Source of the DNA: CATOSD01 sp965226695 | GTDB taxonomy: Bacteria; Chloroflexota; Dehalococcoidia; Lucifugimonadales; CATOSD01 | Length of the DNA stretch: 64,000 nt | Direction of reading: 5' to 3' | Assembly (NCBI GenBank): GCA_965226695.1 | Contig: OZ245405.1 | Span: forward strand, 1,054,001-1,118,000 | Shown: positions 34,362 through 42,611 of the stretch, in pieces | Numbering within the stretch: position 1 is the stretch's first letter | Layout of the letters: each line of letters starts with the position of its first letter | Translations under genes and position numbers: made by a program | Notes under the pieces: model-generated | Databases searched by the model: none | Seen by the model: only the letters and a program-made list of their open reading frames with translations | What the model was told of the DNA's origin: nothing

Positions 34362-35693
34362 ATGACAACTCAATACGCGCCGGAATCCATGTACAGGTCC
34401 GTCGAAGGACTGGGCGTCTGGGAGCACAGAGGCAAAGTCGCCGCCGCGGGCGTGGGCCACTCGCCCACCTCCCGCCGCTGGGACGGCAGTCCGGATACAA
34501 CTGTGGGCGCAGGCGCCATTCTGTCGATGCGCCGGGCGATGGCGGACGCGGGCGTCGACCCCAGCCAGGTGGACGGCCTGGTGATAGTGCCGGTCACCAC
34601 CACCGGCGCCCACTGGCCCGCGGACACGCCGGTTCCGCAGGACGTGATCGGCGCCTACAACCAGACCGACGACCCGCTGGACGGCCTCGGCCAGCTCAGC
34701 GCCGACTGGCTCGAGCTGAACATGCCGGAGCTTACCAACATCAAGTACAAGGTGCACGCGCCCGGCTGCATGTCCGCGGCCCTGACCGTCGCGGCGCAGG
34801 TCATCGGCGACGGCCTCGCCGAGACGTGCCTGGTGGTCAAGGGCTGGCACAACCTGGAGGGCAGGTACAACCACGGCGGGACGAGCGCGGCTCACGAAGT
34901 GTCCGGCTCAGTCGCCATCGGTCCGGGCCGCACGTTATGGGGCCCGCCCGGCTGCTACGGCACGGCGCTCCAGTTCGCCGAGTACTGTCGGAAGTACGGC
35001 AAGCACCACGACATGCTCGCGCCATTCATGGAGAACTCCCGCCGCAACGGGCTGATGTTCCCCGAGGGTTACTGGGCGCAGCACCGGCCCGAGCCGCTGC
35101 CGCCCGAGGACTACCTGAGCGCCCGCTGGATCGCCAAGCCCGCCAACCTGTTCGACAACGACATACCCATAATGTGCACCGCGTCCTACCTGTTCACCAC
35201 CGCGGAGCGCGCCCAGGACATGAAGCAGAAGCCGGTGTACATACTCGGCCACGCCTCCAGCCGCGGCGCCACCCGGAGCCTCACCCCCACGCTGGCCGAG
35301 GTGGAGGCGGAGTGCGCCAGCACCGGAAGGAAGATCCTGGAGGGCGCCGGCATCACCGCCGACGACCTGTCGTTCGAGAACATGTACGACGGCTTCGTTC
35401 AGTTCCACCAGTTCCACATAGAGGGAATCGGCTACCGCGGAATGAAGCAGGGCGACGCGCTGGACTTCTACCAGGGCGACATCAGCATAGAGGGGCCGGA
35501 CCCCATCATGCCTAGCGGCGGCAACATCGGCGGCGGCCGCAGCCGGTTCTGGATGCACACTGACAGCATTCAGCAGATACAGGGGCGCGCCGGCGCGCGG
35601 CAGGTGACCGGAGTCAAGGCCGAGGTCGCCGTGTCCGGGGGGCCCATGCCCTTCGGCGGCAACTTTACGGTTTGGAGCGCGACGCCGGACTAA
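34362..35693 (+). CDS. Thiolase family protein (SCP2-thiolase/lipid-transfer-like)
   Basis: A 443-residue protein of the thiolase superfamily. The likely nucleophile Cys is at residue 136 in VHAPGCMSAALTVAAQ, and the C-terminal PSGGNIGGGRSRFWMH region lies near 385. Such SCP2-type proteins pair with DUF35 partners to do thiolytic cleavage or retro-aldol/condensation on acyl-CoAs. ATG is chosen for the GGGGGCAACAGAC upstream; the frame is open for 84 more codons of repeat DNA. It works with the upstream DUF35 gene. Activity (cleavage or condensation) cannot be read from the sequence. Confidence 0.88.
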   Translation: MTTQYAPESMYRSVEGLGVWEHRGKVAAAGVGHSPTSRRWDGSPDTTVGAGAILSMRRAMADAGVDPSQVDGLVIVPVTTTGAHWPADTPVPQDVIGAYNQTDDPLDGLGQLSADWLELNMPELTNIKYKVHAPGCMSAALTVAAQVIGDGLAETCLVVKGWHNLEGRYNHGGTSAAHEVSGSVAIGPGRTLWGPPGCYGTALQFAEYCRKYGKHHDMLAPFMENSRRNGLMFPEGYWAQHRPEPLPPEDYLSARWIAKPANLFDNDIPIMCTASYLFTTAERAQDMKQKPVYILGHASSRGATRSLTPTLAEVEAECASTGRKILEGAGITADDLSFENMYDGFVQFHQFHIEGIGYRGMKQGDALDFYQGDISIEGPDPIMPSGGNIGGGRSRFWMHTDSIQQIQGRAGARQVTGVKAEVAVSGGPMPFGGNFTVWSATPD

Positions 35694-35721
35694 AGCCGGA
35701 ATCGAAGGGGAAAGACCAGGT

Positions 35722-36066
35722 TTGATACTCATCAGCTACGACATCGACGGCACGCTGGAGGTGGGCGACCCGCCCGGGCCGCTGACCATGGAGATGGTGC
35801 GCGTCTCCAAGCAGAAGGGCTTTCTGATAGGGAGCTGCTCGGACCGCCCGCCCAGCAGGCAGCGCGCCATGTGGCAAGAGCACGAGATCGAGGTCGACTT
35901 CGTGTCGCCCAAGCACATGCTGGCCGACGTGAAGACCAAGTTCCAGGCCGACGCCTACGTCCACATCGGCGACCGCGAAGACCTGGACAGGCAGATGGCG
36001 CTCAAGGCGGGGTTCGACTTCCTCTGGCCGGACGAGGCCGCGGAAAAGGACTGGTTCGCGGCGTAG
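35722..36066 (+). CDS. HAD-like hydrolase (small)
   Basis: A 114-residue protein with the HAD motif I at residues 7-11 (SYDIDGT), a short core (RVSKQKGFLIGSCSDRPPSR) resembling motif II, and the C-terminal YVHIGDREDLDRQMALKAGF resembling motifs III/IV (GDRE.D). No cap domain is present, as in the minimal HAD phosphatases. Start is TTG with AAGGGGAAAG upstream. It follows the thiolase gene by 28 bases. Substrate unknown. Confidence 0.75.
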   Translation: MILISYDIDGTLEVGDPPGPLTMEMVRVSKQKGFLIGSCSDRPPSRQRAMWQEHEIEVDFVSPKHMLADVKTKFQADAYVHIGDREDLDRQMALKAGFDFLWPDEAAEKDWFAA

Positions 36067-36102
36067 GGGGCGACGAACCGTCGGGGTGTTGGTTCCAGGA
36101 CA

Positions 36103-36130
36103 GCGGGCAGGTTTGAAATCCGCCCCTACG
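36103..36130. repeat. Family B palindromic repeat
   Basis: CGGGCAGGTTTGAAATCCGC, then CCCTACG; two-mismatch copy, between the HAD gene and the MFS gene. Confidence 0.75.
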
Positions 36131-36134
36131 GTCG

Positions 36135-36179
36135 CCCTTCACCCCCATCCTGGCCTTCCCCCATCAAGGGGGAAAGGAT
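36135..36179 (-). repeat. Family A2 REP-like repeat
   Basis: TTCACCCCCATCCTGGCC, then TTCCCCCATCAAGGGGGAAA; between the HAD gene and the MFS gene. Confidence 0.85.
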
Positions 36180-36192
36180 CATATGGCACCAA

Positions 36193-36218
36193 CGGGCGGG
36201 TTGAAACCCGCCCTTACG
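36193..36218. repeat. Family B palindromic repeat overlapping an MFS stop codon
   Basis: GGGCGGGTTGAAACCCGCCC, then TTACG; read on the minus strand the TAA stop of the MFS gene lies inside the repeat tail. Confidence 0.8.
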
Positions 36219-37464
36219 ATTGCACCTCTCGCGCCGCCGTGTCCGCGGTGTCCGGCTCGGGCTGGGAGGTCGCCCGCGAGTACACCCGCATAACGCGCCG
36301 CGATACCCGCAAACCGTTGAGCGCCAGCACGGTGCCGCCTACGGCTATCGCGACGGGCGCGCTCAGCAATGCGGCTATGCTGCCGGTGTAGAATCCTGAA
36401 AATCCCGTCATACCCCAGGTGAACGACTGGATGCTCAGCACGCGCCCACGCATGTCATGGGGCACCGCTCTTTGCAGCACCGTTATCAGCGTCGCCTCGT
36501 ACAGCACGCCCGAGCCGTAGGCCGCCAGCAGCAGCACGAGCGAGAGCGGCAGCCAGCGCGACGCCGCGAACAGCACCAGGCACGCGCCGAAGCCTATGTA
36601 CCCGAACACCAGCAGCCGCCCCGCGCTGCGGCCCTCGCCCAACGCCGACAGCGCCAGCGACGATATGAACGCGCCCGCGCTGCCCGCCGAGAACATGTAG
36701 CCCAGCCCAGTCGGGCCCACGTCCAGCACCTTGCCCGCCATCACCGGCAGCATCGTCTCGTGCGACCAGCCGAACACCTCCGACGACAGCATCATCAGGA
36801 TGAGCAGCCGCAAATGGGGCGTGCCGAGCGTAAAGCGTATGCCCTCCTTCAGGTCGGCGAGCGGAGTGGTGTCGCGTTTTACGCCCGATGTTCCAAAGCC
36901 GCGCAGAAACACCATGTGCGCGCTGGACGCCATGAACGCGCAAACCATACCGGCGTATATCCAGCCGATGCCGAAAGTGGCCGTGACGGGACCTGCAACC
37001 AACGGCATGGTGATGCCGGCGCAGGTCATGGCGACGAAGTTGGCCGCGTTCGCCTTCAGCAGGTTCTGGCGGCCGGCCACGTCCAGCACCAGTGTCATGC
37101 GCGCCGGCAGCTTGACGGCCATCAACATGCCGTCCGCGAGCGCCGTCGCCAGGATGTGCCAGAGCTCGATGCGGTCGGTGAACACCAGAACAGCGACGGC
37201 GGCGAACATGGCCGCCTGGACCGTCTGCGCCCCGACGAACAACGCGCGGCGGTCCAACCTGTCAGCCATCACGCCCGCGAATCCGCTGCACAGCATCATC
37301 CCCAGCCCCGCCATGCCGGCCGTCGCGCCGACCCAGAACGCCGAGTCGGTGACCTGCAACGCGAGCCATCCGTGCGCCAGGATGTACATGGTTATGGCCA
37401 TGTCGCTGAACAGGCCCGCAATCCAGAGCAAGCGGAACTTGGCGTTGCGTACGAGAAGAATCAT
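36214..37464 (-). CDS. MFS transporter
   Basis: A 416-residue major-facilitator protein, with twelve hydrophobic segments expected. The N-terminus LLVRNAKFRLLWIAGLFSDM, the motif A-like GVMADRLDRRALFVGAQTVQ near residue 63, and the mid-loop before LLILMMLSSEVFGWSHETML match the MFS_3/enterobactin-exporter-like group of drug and solute exporters. ATG 37464 is chosen because the first helix starts there, though no clear ribosome site is seen; the frame is open upstream. The stop lies in a family B repeat. Substrate unknown. Confidence 0.9.
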   Translation of the reverse strand: MILLVRNAKFRLLWIAGLFSDMAITMYILAHGWLALQVTDSAFWVGATAGMAGLGMMLCSGFAGVMADRLDRRALFVGAQTVQAAMFAAVAVLVFTDRIELWHILATALADGMLMAVKLPARMTLVLDVAGRQNLLKANAANFVAMTCAGITMPLVAGPVTATFGIGWIYAGMVCAFMASSAHMVFLRGFGTSGVKRDTTPLADLKEGIRFTLGTPHLRLLILMMLSSEVFGWSHETMLPVMAGKVLDVGPTGLGYMFSAGSAGAFISSLALSALGEGRSAGRLLVFGYIGFGACLVLFAASRWLPLSLVLLLAAYGSGVLYEATLITVLQRAVPHDMRGRVLSIQSFTWGMTGFSGFYTGSIAALLSAPVAIAVGGTVLALNGLRVSRRVMRVYSRATSQPEPDTADTAAREVQS

Positions 37465-37501
37465 AGCAGGCGGCGCAAAGCGGGAGGTGCAATGGCGGCA
37501 A

Positions 37502-37525
37502 GGGCGGGTCTGGAACCCACCCCTG
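37502..37525. repeat. Family B palindromic repeat (diverged)
   Basis: GGGCGGGTCTGGAACCCACC, then CCTG; a copy between the MFS and threonine aldolase genes. Confidence 0.6.
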
Positions 37526-37585
37526 TAGACGCCCATTGGGCAACGCCGAAGACGGCGGCGCGGGGCACGCAGCCCCGCCCTGCAC

Positions 37586-38626
37586 CTATCCCCTGGCGTA
37601 CTCTCTGAAGGTCGAGTCCACCACGTCCAGCGCGTAATCCACGTCCTCGGCCGTGATGCCGTAGTGGGTGACGAACCTCCACCTGCGCGCCGGCGAGCCG
37701 CCCTTGACGCCTCGTTCGTTGATTCTGCGGGCCAGGTCGGCGGGGTCACCGCGCTCGATCTCGAAGAAGACGAGGTTTGTGGGCAGGGTGTCGGGGTCGA
37801 TGGAGATGCCCGGCACCTGCGCGAGGCCCTGCGCCAGCCTGCGCGCGTTGGCGTGGTCTTCCGCCATGCGCTCGACCATGCTGTCGAGGGCCACTATGCC
37901 CGCCGCGGCGATGACGCCGACCTGCCTCATGCTGCCGCCCACCATCTTGCGCCACCTGCGCGCCCTATCTATGAACTCGTTGCTGCCGCACAGCACCGAG
38001 CCGATGGGAACGCTCAGCCCCTTCGACAGGCAGAACGTAACGCTGTCGGCGTCCTTGACCAGCTCGGACACCGGCGTCTCCAGGCTGACGGCGGCGTTGA
38101 ATATGCGGGCGCCGTCGATGTGCAGCGGGACCTCGTTGCGATGGGCGACCTCGGCGATGGTGCGCGTGTCCTCCGGCGTGAGAGTCGCGCCGCCGCAGGC
38201 GTTATGGGTGTTCTCCAGCGCGATCATGGCGGTCCGCGGGAAGTGGACGTCGTTGGGCTTTATCGCGTTCTCCACCTGGACGGGGTCCAGCATTCCCCTG
38301 CTGTCGTTGGGGATGGTGTGGTAGGACACGCCGCCAAGGGCCGACGCGCCGCCCGCCTCGCTGCGGAAGATGTGGGACTTGTCGCCAACGATGATGTCGT
38401 CGCCGCGCTGCGCATGGGTGAGAATCGACACCAGGTTGCCCATGGTGCCGCTCGCCACGAACACGGCGGCCTCTTTGCCCAGCCGCTCCGCGGCCATCGC
38501 CTCCAGGCGGTTCAGCGTGGGGTCTTCGCCGTAAACGTCGTCGCCGACCTCCGCCTCGGCCATGGCCCGGCGCATCTCCGGCGTGGGGTGGGTTACGGTG
38601 TCGCTGCGCAAGTCTACGATTCGCAA
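37586..38626 (-). CDS. ltaE: Low-specificity L-threonine aldolase
   Basis: A 346-residue PLP enzyme of the beta-eliminating lyase/threonine aldolase family. RIVDLRSDTVTHPTPEMRRA is at residues 2-21, ASGTMGNLVS at 58-67, LENTHNACGGATLTPED at 138-153, and the PLP lysine K202 in TFCLSKGLSVPIGS. It splits threonine or allo-threonine to glycine and acetaldehyde. Start is TTG 38626 because AAGGAGGA ends five bases upstream; 31 more codons upstream are open but lack this signal. Confidence 0.92.
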   Translation of the reverse strand: MRIVDLRSDTVTHPTPEMRRAMAEAEVGDDVYGEDPTLNRLEAMAAERLGKEAAVFVASGTMGNLVSILTHAQRGDDIIVGDKSHIFRSEAGGASALGGVSYHTIPNDSRGMLDPVQVENAIKPNDVHFPRTAMIALENTHNACGGATLTPEDTRTIAEVAHRNEVPLHIDGARIFNAAVSLETPVSELVKDADSVTFCLSKGLSVPIGSVLCGSNEFIDRARRWRKMVGGSMRQVGVIAAAGIVALDSMVERMAEDHANARRLAQGLAQVPGISIDPDTLPTNLVFFEIERGDPADLARRINERGVKGGSPARRWRFVTHYGITAEDVDYALDVVDSTFREYARG

Positions 38627-38785
38627 GCTTCCTCCTTCGTGGGGGGCGGGGCCGTTGCCGGCTGGCGCCGTGGGCTTCGAGGGTGGATAGATTCTAGCAC
38701 ACAGCTTGCCAAACGCCATAGCCTCTCATAATATGGGAAGGCCTTTCCAACCCAGACGTGAAGCGTCGGCTCGGCATTGGGGAAA

Positions 38786-38808
38786 GGGCGGGTCTCACAC
38801 CTGCCCCA
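38786..38808. repeat. Family B palindromic repeat (diverged)
   Basis: GGGCGGGTCTCACACCTGCC, then CCA; lying before the first alpha/beta hydrolase gene. Confidence 0.55.
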
Positions 38809-38852
38809 GAGCGCCCTGTCGGCTGCGGCCTAACGCGAGCCAAACTCCAAAT

Positions 38853-39545
38853 ATGCCAATTTCACCTACAGGGCCAGACTCTCAGCCGGTGATGATCGGC
38901 GGCTCCGGCGTGACGCTCGAAGGAGTGCTGCACCTGCCAGCCGAAGAGCGGGAAAAGTTCGCCGGCGTGGTGCTGTGCCATCCCCACCCGCGCTACGGCG
39001 GCAACATGCACAACGCCGTCGTCACCGCGATGGCCGAGAGCCTCCGCGCAGCCGGCATCGCGGTGCTGCGCTTCAACTTCCGCGGCGTAGGCGCGAGTGA
39101 AGGGACGTTCTCACAGGGCGCGGCCGAAGTGGACGACACCTTGGCCGCGGTGGACTTCATGGCGCTGCACGACCGCATCGAGGCTACCCGTGTTGGCGTC
39201 GCGGGCTATTCGTTCGGCGCCTGGATCGCGCTGGAGGCAAGCGCAGGGAGCGGCGCGGTACAGGCGGTGGCGTCCATCGCCTGTCCCATGGGCGCCTACA
39301 CCTCGCTGGGCGTCAACGAGTTGCTTCAGCCCAAGCTGCTCGTGTGCGGCGAGTTCGACCACGATTTCCCGGTCGAACACTTCCGTTTTCTATCGAGAAG
39401 GTTTATGGAGCCGAAGCAGGTGCACGTGCAATACGGCGCGGACCACTTCTTCGGGGGCCACGAGCCGCAGATAGGCGAGATCACGGCGGCGTTCATGGCG
39501 CGGTGGCTCGGCGACCGGGCCCCCGGCGACGTGGGCGGATTCTAG
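38853..39545 (+). CDS. Alpha/beta hydrolase (dienelactone-hydrolase-like)
   Basis: A 230-residue alpha/beta hydrolase. CHPHPRYGGNMHNAVVTAM near residue 45, the LRFNFRGVGASEGTF strand, the nucleophile Ser120 in VAGYSFGAWIALEAS, a C-terminal acidic loop (CGEFDHDFP), and the catalytic His in GADHFFGGH. The start is ATG 38853; no strong ribosome site is visible, and an in-frame ATG 12 codons downstream is possible. It precedes a related hydrolase gene by 18 bases, so the two are a tandem duplicate. Substrate unknown. Confidence 0.83.
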   Translation: MPISPTGPDSQPVMIGGSGVTLEGVLHLPAEEREKFAGVVLCHPHPRYGGNMHNAVVTAMAESLRAAGIAVLRFNFRGVGASEGTFSQGAAEVDDTLAAVDFMALHDRIEATRVGVAGYSFGAWIALEASAGSGAVQAVASIACPMGAYTSLGVNELLQPKLLVCGEFDHDFPVEHFRFLSRRFMEPKQVHVQYGADHFFGGHEPQIGEITAAFMARWLGDRAPGDVGGF

Positions 39546-39563
39546 CCAAGGGGCAGCCGGCAA

Positions 39564-40214
39564 ATGCGTCAGACTGCTATTGAGTTCCGCAGCCAGGGCC
39601 TCAGCCTGGAGGGCGTGCTCACGTCGCCGCAGGGTATAGCGGGGGAACTGCCCACGCTGGTGGTCTGCCACCCTCACCCTGTGCTCGGTGGCGACATGGA
39701 GAACGCCGTAGTGACGGCGATATGCCGCGCCGCGGACAGCCGGGGGCTCGCGACGCTGCGTTTCAACTTTCGCGGAGTGGGGGACAGCGAGGGCGAGTTC
39801 AGCAACGGCAAGGGCGAGCAGCGCGACCTGGAGGCGGCGCTGAGGGTCGCCCGGCGGTGGCCGGGCCTGGATGGCAAGCGGGTGGCCGTCGCCGGCTACT
39901 CATTCGGCGCGTCCGTCGTGCTCGGCGGGCTGCGGCGGTGCCGCGCGGCGAGCTGCCTGGCGTTCGTCGCGCCCCCCATCGCCGCCGTAAAGGACTCGCG
40001 GATAGCCTCCGACAAGCGGCCCAAGCTGTTCGCCACCGGCCAGAACGACCGCATTTCGCCCCCGGTGGGCCTGCAGAGTGCACTGGACGACGTGCGGCAG
40101 CCAGTGCGGTACGCCGAGATCGCGGGCGCAGCCCACAACATGCTGGGCAGCGAGGCCGAGGTGGGCGAACTGGTGGCGGCGTTCGTCGCCGAGGCGCTGG
40201 CGATGGGGGTTTAG
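39564..40214 (+). CDS. Alpha/beta hydrolase, tandem paralogue
   Basis: A 216-residue hydrolase with VVCHPHPVLGGDMENAVVTA, LRFNFRGVGDSEGEFS, the nucleophile Ser113 in VAGYSFGASVVLGG, an Asp in ATGQNDRISPP, and the His in GAAHNMLG. It is clearly related to the upstream gene over its whole length. AAGGGGCAG lies before ATG. The C-terminal end overlaps by four bases with a convergent gene fragment. Both copies look intact. They resemble small esterase/dienelactone hydrolases. Confidence 0.85.
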   Translation: MRQTAIEFRSQGLSLEGVLTSPQGIAGELPTLVVCHPHPVLGGDMENAVVTAICRAADSRGLATLRFNFRGVGDSEGEFSNGKGEQRDLEAALRVARRWPGLDGKRVAVAGYSFGASVVLGGLRRCRAASCLAFVAPPIAAVKDSRIASDKRPKLFATGQNDRISPPVGLQSALDDVRQPVRYAEIAGAAHNMLGSEAEVGELVAAFVAEALAMGV

Positions 40215-40423
40215 CGACGGCGCTCTGCTGGCGTAGGTTCGTCGAAGGGTACGCCAGCTGATTTCGCTTTCAGTAGGCGTGCGTACCAGGCGTCCCATTC
40301 GGCATGGGCCTCAGCACGGCCTATTTCGAAGTTTCGCTTGCGGCGCTCTTCGCGCTGCTTTTCTATGAGCGGTTCCAGGTACATTCGCCTGAAGTAGTCT
40401 GCGGCAATCATGGTGAGCGACAA
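40211..40423 (-). pseudogene. 5'-truncated copy of the next gene
   Basis: A 70-residue frame, SLTMIAADYFRRMYLEPLIE, then KQREERRKRNF and AHAEWDAWYARLLKAKSAGV. It repeats the last part of the protein encoded at 40471-40947 (SFTMIAADYFRRKYLEPLKE) without its Glu/Gln repeat stretch. Matching sequence begins a few codons before the ATG (EVLS), showing that the upstream part was lost. It lies directly downstream in tandem, so it is a duplicated and shortened copy. It may still be expressed as a small protein. Confidence 0.6.
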
Positions 40424-40470
40424 GACCTCAAATTGGCATCGTATCGCCGTCTGCCGACCAGAAAGGGTCT

Positions 40471-40947
40471 TTAGGCAGGCGTCGTGCCGTTCAACGGCGG
40501 CGGTTCGCTGAAGGGGACGCCATCTGCCGCTGCCTTCAAGCGACGTTCATTCCATTTGGCCCACTCGGCATGGGCTTGGGCAAGGCCCTGTTCGAGGCCT
40601 TCTTCGCGGCCCTCTTGGCGGCCCTGCTCGCGGCCTTCTTCACGCTGCTTCTCTTTGAGCGGCTCTAGGTACTTTCTTCTGAAGTAGTCTGCGGCAATCA
40701 TGGTGAACGACAAGACCTCCAATACTGAAAAGATCGTTATGGCTAGGGCGACGCCCGAGACTGCGACTCGCTCGGCGATTGCCGAGAACACCGCAACAGG
40801 GTCGGCACCTCCCCTGCCGACGATCTCATCAGTGACTATAACGCAGGTCGCGGTTAAATTCGAGACACTGAACGTGAGAAAATAGGTGGTCCTCCACCCG
40901 TGCGGTACGCTCCAAATGGATTCCCTGTTGCTTCGAGACGACTTCAT
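40471..40947 (-). CDS. Small membrane protein with coiled-coil tail
   Basis: A 158-residue protein. Hydrophobic segments lie at TTYFLTFSVSNLTATCVIV and VAVSGVALAITIFSVLEVL. Then comes a charged helix with repeated G(R/L)E(Q/E)G units (EEGREQGRQEGREEGLEQG), probably a coiled coil, and a C-terminal AHAEWAKWNERRLKAAADGV motif that is also present in the truncated copy downstream. I recognise no named family. The start at 40947 is the first in frame; no strong ribosome site seen. Confidence 0.6.
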   Translation of the reverse strand: MKSSRSNRESIWSVPHGWRTTYFLTFSVSNLTATCVIVTDEIVGRGGADPVAVFSAIAERVAVSGVALAITIFSVLEVLSFTMIAADYFRRKYLEPLKEKQREEGREQGRQEGREEGLEQGLAQAHAEWAKWNERRLKAAADGVPFSEPPPLNGTTPA

Positions 40948-41088
40948 CTTTGAAACGTCATGCGATACTCCGGTTCGCTCATATTGGCATCAAGCCTAGT
41001 CACGCGCCAGCATTTCCATGCGCGGCGTGTGGTATATTCTAACCACGACATGCCACGATTTGCAACAATGTTTCAACAGGAGCGACAA

Positions 41089-42516
41089 TTGGTGGAACAG
41101 ACAGACTCTCGAAAAGAGCGGGACTCCATGGGCGAGTTCGACGTGCCCTCGGACGCCTACTACGGCGCGAATACGATGCGCGCGGTGCTCAACTTCCCTA
41201 TCAGCGACCTGCGGTTTCCGAGGTCCTTCATCCGGGCGCTGGGCCAAATCAAGCTCGCCGCGGCGCAGGTCAACCACGAGCTGGAGCTGCTGGACGGCGG
41301 CCTTGCCGACGCCATCGCGCGTGCGGCGGACGAGGTAGCCGACGGCGGCCTCGATGACCAGTTCGTCGTCGACATCTTCCAGACCGGCTCCGGCACCTCG
41401 ACAAACATGAACGCCAACGAGGTCATATCCAACCGCGCGATCGAGCTGCTGGGCGGCGAGATCGGCTCCCGCAGTCCCGTCCACCCCAACGACCACGTGA
41501 ACATAGGCCAGTCGTCCAACGACGTCATCCCGACGGCCATACACATATCCGCACTCAAGGCGATCGAGGACGACCTCGCGCCGGCGATAGCGAAGCTCCA
41601 GCGGGAGTTCGAGCGCAAGGCAGAGGAGTTCATGCCCATCATCAAGACCGGCAGGACTCACCTCCAGGACGCCACGCCGGTGCGGCTGGGCCAGGAGTTC
41701 CAGGGATACGCGGCGCAGATGGAGCGCTCCCTCCGCAGGCTCGACCACGCGAAGGCGGAGCTATCCGAAGTCGCGCTGGGCGGCACCGCCGTGGGCACCG
41801 GCATCAACACCCATCCCGAGTTCGCCGCGCGGGTGTGCGAGAAGCTGTCCGAGATGCTCGGCGTCACGGTGTCGGAGACGGACGGGAATGGACACTTCCA
41901 GGCACAGAGCACGCTGGATGGCGTGGTGGCGGCGAGCGGCGCGCTGAAGACCATCGCCGTCAGCCTGATGAAGATCTGCAACGACATACGCTGGCTTGGG
42001 TCGGGGCCGCGCGCCGGCATCGGTGAAATCGATCTGCCGGAAGTGCAGCCCGGTAGCTCCATCATGCCGGGTAAGGTCAACCCCGTGATTCCCGAGTCGG
42101 TGTGCCAGGTCGCGGCGCAGGTGATAGGCAACGACGCCGCCATTGCGGTGGCCGGCCAGTCGGGCAACTTCGAGATAAACGTGATGATGCCAGTCGCCGC
42201 GTACAACCTGCTGCAGTCGATAGACCTGCTCGCGGCGGCGGCCGACAACCTCGCCGAGCAGTGTGTGAGTGGGCTGCAGGCGACCCAGCGCGGCCCCGAG
42301 ATGGTCGAGCGCGGTCTCGCCATCGTCACCTCGCTTGTGCCGCACGTCGGATACGACGCCTCCGCCGCGATAGCCAAGGAGGCGCAGGCCACCGGCAGGA
42401 CGGTGAAGGAGGTCGCCATCGAAGCTACGAGCCTGAGCGGCGAGGAGCTGGACGAGATTCTCGACCCAAGCTCGATGACCGAGCCGGGCCTGGGCGCTGG
42501 TGTGGCGGTGGGCTAG
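41089..42516 (+). CDS. fumC: Fumarate hydratase class II
   Basis: A 475-residue fumarase/aspartase superfamily member. TGSGTSTNMNANEVISNRAI near residue 103, HPNDHVNIGQSSNDVIPTAI near 136, GRTHLQDATPVRLGQEF near 187, the signature GSSIMPGKVNP at about 322, and the C-terminal ALTSL-equivalent LVPHVGYD. These match class II fumarase rather than argininosuccinate lyase. Start taken as TTG 41089 (GTG 41092 equally possible) because AGGAG lies seven bases upstream; the frame is open further. It hydrates fumarate to malate in the citric acid cycle. Confidence 0.92.
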   Translation: MVEQTDSRKERDSMGEFDVPSDAYYGANTMRAVLNFPISDLRFPRSFIRALGQIKLAAAQVNHELELLDGGLADAIARAADEVADGGLDDQFVVDIFQTGSGTSTNMNANEVISNRAIELLGGEIGSRSPVHPNDHVNIGQSSNDVIPTAIHISALKAIEDDLAPAIAKLQREFERKAEEFMPIIKTGRTHLQDATPVRLGQEFQGYAAQMERSLRRLDHAKAELSEVALGGTAVGTGINTHPEFAARVCEKLSEMLGVTVSETDGNGHFQAQSTLDGVVAASGALKTIAVSLMKICNDIRWLGSGPRAGIGEIDLPEVQPGSSIMPGKVNPVIPESVCQVAAQVIGNDAAIAVAGQSGNFEINVMMPVAAYNLLQSIDLLAAAADNLAEQCVSGLQATQRGPEMVERGLAIVTSLVPHVGYDASAAIAKEAQATGRTVKEVAIEATSLSGEELDEILDPSSMTEPGLGAGVAVG

Positions 42517-42558
42517 GGGCGGTGGCGTGAGGGGGCCAACGGGCGGGTTAGCGATCCC

Positions 42559-42598
42559 CCCTCACCTCAATCCTCTCCCACCGAGGGAGAGGAGGCCC
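42559..42598 (-). repeat. Family A REP-like repeat
   Basis: CCCTCACCTCAATCCTCTCC, then CACCGAGGGAGAGGAGG; between the fumarase and the convergent cca gene. A half copy of family B (GGGCGGGTTAGCG) lies just before it. Confidence 0.8.
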
Positions 42599-42611
42599 AT
42601 GAGTCGGGGCC

